In this document: piece after piece, positions 56,076 through 63,231 of the stretch
Layout of the letters: each line of letters begins with the position of its first letter
How positions within the stretch are numbered: the stretch's first letter is position 1
Assembly (NCBI RefSeq): GCF_004006015.1
Contig: NZ_CP034766.1
Coordinates: 1,955,001-2,019,000 of the forward strand
Direction: 5' to 3'
DNA from: Rhodococcus sp. X156
GTDB taxonomy: Bacteria > Actinomycetota > Actinomycetes > Mycobacteriales > Mycobacteriaceae
Length of the DNA: 64,000 bases
The notes under the pieces: generated by a model
The model's input: the letters and a program-made list of their open reading frames with translations, nothing else
Told to the model about the DNA's origin: nothing
The model's database searches: none
Made by a program: the position numbers and the translations under genes

Positions 56076-57761
56076 ATGGCCTACGCGATCACCCAGACCT
56101 GCTGCAACGACGCCACCTGCGTGTCGGTGTGCCCGGTCAACTGCATCCACCCCACTCCCGAAGAGCCTGACTTCGGGACCACGGAGATGCTCTACGTCGA
56201 CCCGCAGACCTGCATCGACTGCGGGGCCTGCGCCGACGCCTGCCCGGTGGACGCGATCTTCCCGGTCGACCGGCTCATGGGCCGCGACACGGTGTTCGCC
56301 GAGCTGAACCAGCAGTACTACGCCGACCGGCCGACCGACAACGAGTGGTCGGCGCCGCGGTTCCCCCGCTCGCTGCCGCGCACCCCGGAGGGCCCTGCTC
56401 GGGTCGCCGTGGTGGGCACCGGACCGGCCGCCTGCTACGCCGCGGAGTCGCTGCTGCGCATCGGCGCCAGCGTCACCATGATCGACCGTCAGCCGGTGCC
56501 CGGCGGGCTCGTCCGGTTCGGCGTCGCACCCGACCACCCGTCCACCAAGAAGATCGGCGACAGCTTCGCCAGCCTGTTCCAGCACCCGCGCCTGCAGATG
56601 CACCTCAACGTGGAGGTGGGTACGCACGTCAGCCACGAGGAGCTGGCGGCGCACCACCACGCCGTGGTCTACGGGGTGGGCGCCGCGGCCGACAACCCCC
56701 TGGGCGTGCCCGGCGAGGACCTGGCGGGCAGCATCTCCGCCACCGCGTTCGTGGCCTGGTACAACGCCTACCCCGATGCGCACCCCACCGTGTCGAACAC
56801 CCCGATCGACCTCTCCGCCGAGCGGGCCGTGATCGTCGGCAACGGCAACGTGGCGCTGGACGTGGCGCGGATCCTGGCGTCGGACCCCGAGGATCTGGCC
56901 CGCACCGACATCGCCGACCACGCGCTGGAGGCGCTGCGCGCCAGCAACATCCGCGAGGTGGTGCTCATCGCGCGCCGCGGTCCCGAGCAGGCGGCGTTCA
57001 CCCGCCCCGAGCTGCTCGCGCTCAAGCACCTGCCCGGCGTGCGGCTGGTGCTCGACTCCACCACGGTCACCGCCGACGACGTGGCTGCGGCCGCGCCGGG
57101 CAGCAAGACGGCGCTGTTCAGCGACGTCGACGCCGAGGAGGTCGACTGGCAGTCACCGCCGCCGGCAGGCAAGCGCATCGTGTTCCGCTTCCTGTCGTCG
57201 CCGCTGGAGCTCACCGGGGACGGCCGCGTCGAGGGAATCGCGCTGAGCCGCAACATCCTGGAGGAGCGCGACGGCCAGGTGGCGGTGACGGCGACCGGCG
57301 ACCGGGACGAGCTGCCCACCGGGCTGGTGCTGCGCTCCACCGGCTACCGCGGCCGCCCGCTGCCGGGCCTGCCGTTCGACTCCACGACCGCCACCGTGCC
57401 GCACGAGGCCGGGCGGGTGCTGGACTCCCCCGGGGGGGCTCGACTGGACGGCACCTACGTGGTGGGCTGGATCAAGCGCGGACCCTCCGGTGGCATCGGC
57501 GCCAACCGCACCTGCGCGGAGGAGACGGTGGACTCCATCATCGACGACGCTGCTGCCGGTGCGCTGCCGTCCCCGCGCGGCTCCGCCAGGGCGTTCGCCC
57601 GGCTGGTGCGCCAGCGGCAGCCGCAGGTGATCACCCGCCAGCAGGCGCTGGCCATCGACCAGGCTGAGCGCGAGCTCGGTGCCAAGGTGGGTCGGCCGCG
57701 GGTCAAGCTGGCCAGCACCGAGGAGCTGCTGGCTGCGGTCAAGAAGCCGCTGCGCCGCTAG
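56076..57761 (+). CDS. fprB: Ferredoxin-fused ferredoxin-NADP+ reductase (FprB type)
   Basis: A 561-residue flavoprotein with an N-terminal bacterial ferredoxin domain (residues 1-65). Two cluster motifs are visible (CCNDATCVSVCPVNCIHP and CIDCGACADACPVDAIFP). The adrenodoxin-reductase-like domain has FAD motif VVGTGPAACYAAE, GGLVRFGVAPDHP, the NADP motif IVGNGNVALDVARIL, and C-terminal YVVGWIKRGPSGGIGANRT. It resembles mycobacterial FprB. Transcribed with the di-iron oxygenase gene, it could reduce that enzyme directly through its own ferredoxin domain. Confidence 0.93.
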   Translation: MAYAITQTCCNDATCVSVCPVNCIHPTPEEPDFGTTEMLYVDPQTCIDCGACADACPVDAIFPVDRLMGRDTVFAELNQQYYADRPTDNEWSAPRFPRSLPRTPEGPARVAVVGTGPAACYAAESLLRIGASVTMIDRQPVPGGLVRFGVAPDHPSTKKIGDSFASLFQHPRLQMHLNVEVGTHVSHEELAAHHHAVVYGVGAAADNPLGVPGEDLAGSISATAFVAWYNAYPDAHPTVSNTPIDLSAERAVIVGNGNVALDVARILASDPEDLARTDIADHALEALRASNIREVVLIARRGPEQAAFTRPELLALKHLPGVRLVLDSTTVTADDVAAAAPGSKTALFSDVDAEEVDWQSPPPAGKRIVFRFLSSPLELTGDGRVEGIALSRNILEERDGQVAVTATGDRDELPTGLVLRSTGYRGRPLPGLPFDSTTATVPHEAGRVLDSPGGARLDGTYVVGWIKRGPSGGIGANRTCAEETVDSIIDDAAAGALPSPRGSARAFARLVRQRQPQVITRQQALAIDQAERELGAKVGRPRVKLASTEELLAAVKKPLRR

Positions 57762-57967
57762 TTCGGCCGCTCCTCAGGTGGTGCTGGACCAGCTGGCACC
57801 AGCGCAGACAGGAGCAGCTGGGGCGTGGCGTCGTCCACCGGCACGGCGACGCCCGCTGGGGTGCCCCGACGACGGTGGGTAGATGCGTGTGGCAGTTCCC
57901 CCTTCCGCGCTGGTCCGATGCTCCAGAAACGCTGCGGTACAAGGCATTTGTCGTGTTCACTGGGTGG

Positions 57968-58534
57968 GTGAGGGTCACTGAGCGGTTTGCCGGGCTGCCG
58001 CTGTGGGTGCGGGTGTTGTGCTCGGTGGCTGGGGGCGCGGCACTGGGTGCGGGTTGCGGCCTCGCCACGGGTCCCGCGGACCGGGCCGTCCTGTGGGCGG
58101 TGGTGGGTGCGGTGATGGGGGGCGCCGGGCAGCTCACGGCACACCGCAGACGGGCCAAGCTGGCCGACGACATCGGCTTCGTCGGCGACCTCGACCAGCT
58201 CGACGTCGTGCGTCGCCAGGTAGAGGCCGGGCGGGTCCCGACCGACACCTACACCCAGCGGGAGCTAGCCCGGCGCTACACCAGCTACCAGCAACGCCTC
58301 CTGTGGGCGCAGCGCCTTCTCGCTGTCGTGTGGACGGTGCTGGGGGTGGCATACGTGGCGCTGCTCGTGGCTGAGCCCACCGGCCTGCACGTGCTGTCGG
58401 CGACTGTGTGGCTGCTCGGGGCGGTGGTCTTCGCCCGCGCCGCCTGGCTGCAGCCGCGACGCTACCGTCAGGTGTTCGAGGTTCTCGGGTACACCGACCG
58501 TGACTGGACAGCCCAGGCCGAAAGCCGGAGCTAG
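57968..58534 (+). CDS. Hypothetical four-helix membrane protein
   Basis: A roughly 188-residue membrane protein of unknown family, drawn from GTG 57968; an in-frame GTG at 57875 would add 31 poorly plausible residues. Two hydrophobic segments near the N-terminus (about 14-32 and 38-55, WVRVLCSVAGGAALGAG and AVLWAVVGAVMGGAG) precede a charged cytoplasmic region (HRRRAKLADDIGFVGDLDQL). Two more helices follow (about 122-140 and 146-163), with a basic end (QPRRYRQVFEVLGYTDRDW). Its TAG stop shares CTAG with the opposing gene. The 57,762-57,967 gap shows no other supported feature. Confidence 0.6.
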   Translation: MRVTERFAGLPLWVRVLCSVAGGAALGAGCGLATGPADRAVLWAVVGAVMGGAGQLTAHRRRAKLADDIGFVGDLDQLDVVRRQVEAGRVPTDTYTQRELARRYTSYQQRLLWAQRLLAVVWTVLGVAYVALLVAEPTGLHVLSATVWLLGAVVFARAAWLQPRRYRQVFEVLGYTDRDWTAQAESRS

Positions 58535-59064
58535 CCCCGTCCCTGTTTCTCCCCCGCTCCGTCTGGCGCTGACACTCTGCGCCCCGTGGACCGCGCCTGC
58601 ACCGCAACCTCCACGCCGTCGAGGGCAGATCGGATCGTCGCGCCGTAGCCGTCGTCGGGCAGTGCGTCCAGTCGTTCGCGAGCTGCCATCAGCTCACGCT
58701 GGGCCGCGCCGAACGAGCCGAGCCGGCGGAAGTTGTCAGCGAGGTTGAGGTGCAGCGAGGGGTAGAAGCCGCGAACGTCGAGGGAGGCGTGGTGCTGCTG
58801 GGCACGGGCGTTGTCGAGGCTGTCGGCGGCGTCGAGGGCGCGGACGTCCCACACGAGCGCCTCGGCAGGATCGTCGTGCAGGTCGGCCAGGAAGTGGGCC
58901 AGCGTGCACCGGTGCAGCGGGTCACCGCCCGGGCCCACTTCCGCCCAGATTGCGGCGAGAGCGGCGCGGGCAGCGTCCGGATCGCCGGCGAACCCCAGCT
59001 GGACAGCGTCGGTGATGGCGGCCATCGTCTTGTCGGCCGGGGCTGGCTCGTGGGTGGGGGTCAC
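58531..59064 (-). CDS. TPR-like helical protein co-translated with a DUF222/HNH gene
   Basis: A 177-residue soluble, alpha-helical protein. Alanine/leucine-rich helix pairs (AVQLGFAGDPDAARAALAAIWAEVG, HRCTLAHFLADLHDDPAEALVWDVRAL and LHLNLADNFRRLGSFGAAQREL) have tetratricopeptide-like spacing. No catalytic motif is seen. GTG 59064 overlaps the stop of the DUF222/HNH gene (GTGA), so it is expressed from the same LexA-controlled transcript. Function unknown. Confidence 0.7.
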   Translation of the reverse strand: MTPTHEPAPADKTMAAITDAVQLGFAGDPDAARAALAAIWAEVGPGGDPLHRCTLAHFLADLHDDPAEALVWDVRALDAADSLDNARAQQHHASLDVRGFYPSLHLNLADNFRRLGSFGAAQRELMAARERLDALPDDGYGATIRSALDGVEVAVQARSTGRRVSAPDGAGEKQGRG

Positions 59065-60404
59065 GGGTCACGTCCTTCGGGTGGGTGAGTCAGGTCGGGT
59101 GGGTGGTGGATCGGGTTGGTGCGTGGAACCCGTTGTGGATCAACGTGTCTGGGTGCGATCCACTCGATGCGGCCGTGAGTGCCCATGCGGACGGTGAAGC
59201 CTTCGTGGGTGATGAGCCGGTGGTCGAACGGGCAGACCAACGCCAAGTTGTGCAGGTCGGTCGGTCCGCCGTGTTGCCACTCGGTCAGGTGGTGCACTTG
59301 GGTCCACTGGGCGGGCATCTCACAGCCGGGTCGGGAGCAGCCGCGGTCGCGGGCGTACAGGGCTAGTCGCTGTGCCGGTGAGGCCAGTCGTTGCCCGGTG
59401 CCGAGGTGCAGGACTTGTCCGGTGGAGTCCAGCACGCAGGGCAGCCACTTCGCGTCGGCCGCCCTGCGGAGCAGGTCACGCACCGGCACGGTGCCACCAG
59501 AAGCCGTTGATGCGGTACCCGCCCGGCGATCCAGATCGGCCAGTCCCATCGTCACCACCACCGTGGCCGGCAGCCCGCGGTTGCTCGGCAGCTCCCCGCC
59601 CGCCAATGCGTTGCGGCACAGCGTGGCCAGCGCGTCGTGGTTGCGCTGGGCGGCACTGCGCGGATCCGCCACCCCGTCCTCGGCGACGGGCCGCGCAGCG
59701 GCGGAGAAGGCGGCGTCCACCAGGGCCCGGGTCATCGGGTCGAGCTCACCGCTGATGCGGCTCATCCCGTCGAGGCGCTGGCGGCCGATGGTGAAGCCCC
59801 GCCGCCGGGCCCGATCGGCGTCAGAGGTCTCCCGCCCGTCGGGGTCGAGGTAGGCCACCAGCCGCTCCGCGGCCTTGACCAGCTCCGACGGGCGCAACGC
59901 ACACGCCTGCGCAGCCAGAGTCTGCTCCGCCAACACGACAGTCTCGGCGTCCAGCGAGGCCGGCAGGTCGTGCATCGTCTTGGCGACGATGTCAGCGTGG
60001 CGCGGCGAGATCGCCCCAGCAGCTTCGGCAGCGGCCGTAGCGGGCTGCAGCGGACCGAGATCCGCACCAGAGAGGGAGGTCCGCGGACCTCGAAGCTGCG
60101 CAGCACGTACCCGGGCTCGCGCTTCCTGCACGTCCAGGTGCAGCAGCTCCGACAACAACCCAGCCGTGCCCCGCGCCAGGAACACCGTGGCCAAGGAACG
60201 GCACTCCATCTCCACGATCAACCGATGATCCACCGTCGGCTTCATCCGGTGCACCCGCTCCACCTCACGGCACACCGCCAACACCCCAGCATCGGACAGC
60301 CCGGCCAGCGGCACCTGATGCAACCGCGCCACCACCGCGGCATGCTCAGCCAGCAACGAGGCGACCTCGTCAGGGAGGTCCTCCGCTACACCGTTCGAAC
60401 TCAT
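59061..60404 (-). CDS. DUF222/HNH endonuclease-domain protein (13E12 repeat family type)
   Basis: A 447-residue protein with an N-terminal DUF222 region (about 20-330, including MKPTVDHRLIVEMECRSLA). The C-terminal HNH nuclease motif has zinc Cys CSRPGCEMPAQWTQVHHL with HGGPTDLHNLALVCPFDHRLIT (catalytic His, Asn and His). This family is multi-copy in mycobacteria (13E12) and often SOS-induced. ATG 60404 lies inside a perfect LexA box, and a TACTAT -10 element ends about 8 bases before it, implying a leaderless mRNA. The downstream TPR-like gene overlaps by 4 bases. Confidence 0.9.
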   Translation of the reverse strand: MSSNGVAEDLPDEVASLLAEHAAVVARLHQVPLAGLSDAGVLAVCREVERVHRMKPTVDHRLIVEMECRSLATVFLARGTAGLLSELLHLDVQEARARVRAAQLRGPRTSLSGADLGPLQPATAAAEAAGAISPRHADIVAKTMHDLPASLDAETVVLAEQTLAAQACALRPSELVKAAERLVAYLDPDGRETSDADRARRRGFTIGRQRLDGMSRISGELDPMTRALVDAAFSAAARPVAEDGVADPRSAAQRNHDALATLCRNALAGGELPSNRGLPATVVVTMGLADLDRRAGTASTASGGTVPVRDLLRRAADAKWLPCVLDSTGQVLHLGTGQRLASPAQRLALYARDRGCSRPGCEMPAQWTQVHHLTEWQHGGPTDLHNLALVCPFDHRLITHEGFTVRMGTHGRIEWIAPRHVDPQRVPRTNPIHHPPDLTHPPEGRDP

Positions 60405-60410
60405 GTTCGA
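60395..60410. promoter_or_regulatory. LexA-binding SOS box
   Basis: TCGAAC-TCAT-GTTCGA, an exact match to the actinobacterial consensus TCGAAC-N4-GTTCGA, extended by one more pair (T60394/A60411). It covers the start codon of the DUF222/HNH gene. The candidate -10 TACTAT lies directly upstream on the minus strand, so bound LexA would block the promoter and transcription start. Confidence 0.9.
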
Positions 60411-60568
60411 ATAGTACGAGCGACCCCCGACAACTTCCGGAGCTCGTGCGATCTCGCCCGACTGGGTTGACCAGCGACAGTGGCGCCCGCCGAGCTGGAT
60501 CCGGCCGTGCACGTCCTGCCGGGCGGCCCACCGGGCTCGCCCCTACCTGCTCGCGGCCTGGTCCAGAG

Positions 60569-61036
60569 TCAGGCCTTGGTGTACTTGAGCAGCGTGATGC
60601 CCTCCGGCGCACCCGGGCTTGGCGGCACGTCGCAGAACACCGGCTTCACCCGCATGCCCACGTGGATGTCCGCCGGGTCGACGTCCACCAGCTCGGTGCT
60701 CAGCCGCGGACCCTCGTCCCACTCCACCACGGCCAGCAGCTGCGGCAGCTCCCCCGCCCAGGGTGGTGCCGTCGGACGGTCGGCCACGGTGAAGGTGTAC
60801 AGCGTGCCCAGCCCGCTGATCTCCCGCCACTCCAGGTCGTCGGCGAGCGTGCCCGGCGCCAGCAGCCGCGGGTAGAACACGTAGCGCTGCGCCGACGGCG
60901 AGTACTGGATGCGAATGGTGCCCTGACGCAGGCTGTCCCAGAACGGCGCCGACACCGGGGTGGGCTCCGGCAGCGGCTTCACCGGCCCGTCGGGAACGCG
61001 GTCGCCCAGGGCGTCGGGAACGGCATTGCTTGTCAT
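60569..61036 (-). CDS. DUF35 OB-fold protein lacking the zinc-ribbon cysteines
   Basis: A 155-residue acyl-CoA-associated OB-fold protein. The C-terminal OB-fold reads ISGLGTLYTFTVADRP and LLAVVEWDEGPRLSTELVDV. The N-terminal rubredoxin-like knuckle, normally CxxC...CxxC, is IQYSPSAQRYVFYPRLLAP with no Cys, so no structural zinc. It lies three bases after a thiolase-like gene. Such pairs correspond to the Ltp2-ChsH2(DUF35) retro-aldolase complex of steroid side-chain degradation, in which DUF35 supports the aldolase. Confidence 0.85.
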   Translation of the reverse strand: MTSNAVPDALGDRVPDGPVKPLPEPTPVSAPFWDSLRQGTIRIQYSPSAQRYVFYPRLLAPGTLADDLEWREISGLGTLYTFTVADRPTAPPWAGELPQLLAVVEWDEGPRLSTELVDVDPADIHVGMRVKPVFCDVPPSPGAPEGITLLKYTKA

Positions 61037-61039
61037 GTC

Positions 61040-62242
61040 TCAGTCTCCCTGCAGCACGAGAGCGACCTGCTCGCTCATGATTCCGCCGTTGCCGGTGACG
61101 AACGCGGTGTTGCAGTCGTTCACCTGCGCGGCCGCGGCCCGGCCCATTACCTGCCGAGCACCGTCCACCACGTGGTGCATCCCGCCGGCCATGCCGGCCT
61201 GCCCGAAGGACAGCTGACCACCAGCGGTGTTCACCGGGAAGTCGCCGCGGAAGGTGAGGTCGTGGTTGCGCACCCACTCCATCCCGGTGCCCTTGGGGCA
61301 GAATCCGGCGTCCTCCAGGCTCATCAGCACGGTGATGGTGTAGCAGTCGTAGATCGATGCCACGTCCACGGCAGAGCGGTCCAGCCCGGCCATGGTGAAC
61401 GCCATGTCGGCGGCCTTGGCGATGGGCGTGCGGACCATGTCCTCGGCGTAGGTGGGCGTCTTGAACGACAGGTGCTCGCCGAAGCCCTTGATCCACACCG
61501 GACGGTTCTTGCTGCGGGCGGCGACGTCGGCGTTGGCCACGATCACCCCGCACCCGCCCTGCACCCGCATCACCACCTCGAGCATGTGGATGGGGTCGGC
61601 GATCATCGGGCTGGCCAGCACGTCGGCCACGGTGATGGGCTTGCCGTGGAACACCGCGTCCGGGTGGGCGCAGGCGTTGGTGCGCTGGTCCACCGCGATC
61701 TTGGCGGTGGCCTCGGCGTCGTAGCCGAACTCCGCGGCGTAGCGCTGCGCGATCTGGGCGTAGGGCGCGTTCTGCCCGAGGTTGCCGTAGGGGATCTCGA
61801 ACTCCGCCTGGGGCGAGCCGAAGTTGTTGCTGGAGGCGCCGAAGTAGCCGGGGTCCTTGCCCGGCCGGGTGCTCGAGCGCGGCAGCATCAGCGACCCGGG
61901 CACGATCACCAGCACCGCCTCGCACAAGCCCAGCTCCACCGCCGCCGCCGCGCGCCACACCATGCCGGCCGAGGTGGCCCCACCCAGGTCGACGCGCTCA
62001 CCGAAGTTCAGCGGCAGCCCGAGGTACTCCGACAGCGTGGCCGGCACGAACATGTCCGACTCCGCCAGCCCGTGCGCCACGATGCCGTTGACCAGCGAGG
62101 CGTCGATGCCCGCGTCGTCCACCGCCATCTTGGCCAGCAGCGCGTACTGCTCCAGGGTGAACATCGCCGGCCGGGTCTGCTTCTTCTGCGCCGGCAGCTC
62201 GCAGATGCCGACGATCGCCGCCTCGCCGCGCAGCCCCGCCAT
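61040..62242 (-). CDS. SCP2/Ltp-type thiolase-like protein lacking the nucleophilic cysteine (probable retro-aldolase)
   Basis: A 400-residue thiolase-fold protein. The position of the first catalytic Cys reads DLGGATSAGMVWRAA, with no Cys, and the later region has SIYDCYTITVLMSLED, NTAGGQLSFGQAGMAGGMHHV and VTGNGGIMSEQ. This matches SCP2-type proteins that work with DUF35 partners as acyl-CoA retro-aldolases rather than thiolases. The ATG overlaps the stop of the upstream MaoC gene (TGATG). The substrate CoA ester is unknown. Confidence 0.88.
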   Translation of the reverse strand: MAGLRGEAAIVGICELPAQKKQTRPAMFTLEQYALLAKMAVDDAGIDASLVNGIVAHGLAESDMFVPATLSEYLGLPLNFGERVDLGGATSAGMVWRAAAAVELGLCEAVLVIVPGSLMLPRSSTRPGKDPGYFGASSNNFGSPQAEFEIPYGNLGQNAPYAQIAQRYAAEFGYDAEATAKIAVDQRTNACAHPDAVFHGKPITVADVLASPMIADPIHMLEVVMRVQGGCGVIVANADVAARSKNRPVWIKGFGEHLSFKTPTYAEDMVRTPIAKAADMAFTMAGLDRSAVDVASIYDCYTITVLMSLEDAGFCPKGTGMEWVRNHDLTFRGDFPVNTAGGQLSFGQAGMAGGMHHVVDGARQVMGRAAAAQVNDCNTAFVTGNGGIMSEQVALVLQGD

Positions 62243-62697
62243 CAGGAGCCCGTCCCGGCGCGCAGCGGCAGCGACACGGTGGCAGTGCCCGGCATGAGCA
62301 CCTCGTCGCCGCGCAGCCCCTGGATGCTCAGCTCCACCACGCCGCGCCCGCCGGAGGACTCGCCCAGTCCAGTGACGGTGCCGGTGAACACCAGCTCCTC
62401 CCCCGGGAACGCCGACGCCCGGTTCTGCACCGCGTAGCTGACCAGCGTCCCGGCGCCACCGATCCAGTCGGTGACCGCACGGGCCAGCAGCGCCGCCTGC
62501 AGCGGACCCTGCACCACGATGTCGGAGTAGCCCTCCTTGTCCACCGCCCAGCTGCGGTCGTAGTGGATGCGGTGGCCGTTGTAGGTGGCGGCGCTGAACA
62601 GGAACATCTGCAGCGGGTCGACGGTCACGGACAGCGGTGGCACCACGGTGCCCACCTCGACGTCCTCGAAGAAGAGCTGGGACGGGGCGTCTGCCAT
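62242..62697 (-). CDS. MaoC-fold dehydratase, second subunit (ChsH1-like)
   Basis: A 151-residue single hotdog-fold protein. It starts MADAPSQLFFEDVEVG (ATG 62697, with AGAGGTG upstream; a GTG at 62721 is an alternative) and carries the hydratase-2-like segment FSAATYNGHRIHYDRSWA (catalytic His candidate), then VVQGPLQAALLARAV. It pairs with the upstream MaoC-like gene. Such pairs form heteromeric enoyl-CoA hydratases in steroid side-chain degradation. Confidence 0.85.
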   Translation of the reverse strand: MADAPSQLFFEDVEVGTVVPPLSVTVDPLQMFLFSAATYNGHRIHYDRSWAVDKEGYSDIVVQGPLQAALLARAVTDWIGGAGTLVSYAVQNRASAFPGEELVFTGTVTGLGESSGGRGVVELSIQGLRGDEVLMPGTATVSLPLRAGTGS

Positions 62698-62717
62698 GGG
62701 GTTCACCTCTGCTGTGC

Positions 62718-63221
62718 TCACGGGCGCGCGATCATGGACGTGGTGGCCTCGGCCACCAGCTCGGCGCGCTGGTTGGTGTAGGTGGTCTTCCAGGTGACCA
62801 GGACGAAGCGACCCGAGCGCCCGGCCTTCTCCACGATGGAGTCGATGGTGCGGACGCTGGTGATGACGTCGCCGTCGTAGCAGGGCCGCAGGAAGGTGGT
62901 GTTCTCCCCGCCGGCCATCCGCTTGGGGCACTTCGGAAAGGCCAGGTTGCCCGAGGCCGCTCCGGAGGAGCCGTCCACGCGCAGGGTCTCGATGGGCGTG
63001 ACGCCGAGGATGGCGTACTGCACGTACAGCGGCGGGCAGATGACGTCGGCGTACCCGTTGGCGCGGGCGTGCTCAGCGTCGAAGTACAGCGGGTTGTGGT
63101 CCTTGACCGCCACGGCCCAGCGCTGCCAGTCGCGGCGCACCACGGCTCCGGTGGCGGTGGAGGCGACGGTGCCCACGCGGGCGGCCACCTCGTCGGGGAT
63201 CAACGAATCGTGCTCTGACAT
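62718..63221 (-). CDS. MaoC-fold dehydratase, first subunit (FAS1-like dehydratase / ChsH2 N-domain-like)
   Basis: A 167-residue hotdog protein with IPDEVAARVGTVAST, the substrate-tunnel segment AVAVKDHNPLYFDAEHARANGYADVICPPLYV, and GGENTTFLRPCYDGDVIT, typical of MaoC dehydratases with an N-terminal half-domain. In mycobacterial ChsH2 this domain is fused to DUF35. Here DUF35 is a separate gene two positions downstream. It overlaps or abuts the second MaoC gene and follows the CoA-transferase gene by 10 bases. Confidence 0.85.
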   Translation of the reverse strand: MSEHDSLIPDEVAARVGTVASTATGAVVRRDWQRWAVAVKDHNPLYFDAEHARANGYADVICPPLYVQYAILGVTPIETLRVDGSSGAASGNLAFPKCPKRMAGGENTTFLRPCYDGDVITSVRTIDSIVEKAGRSGRFVLVTWKTTYTNQRAELVAEATTSMIARP

Positions 63222-63231
63222 GTGCTGCCCT

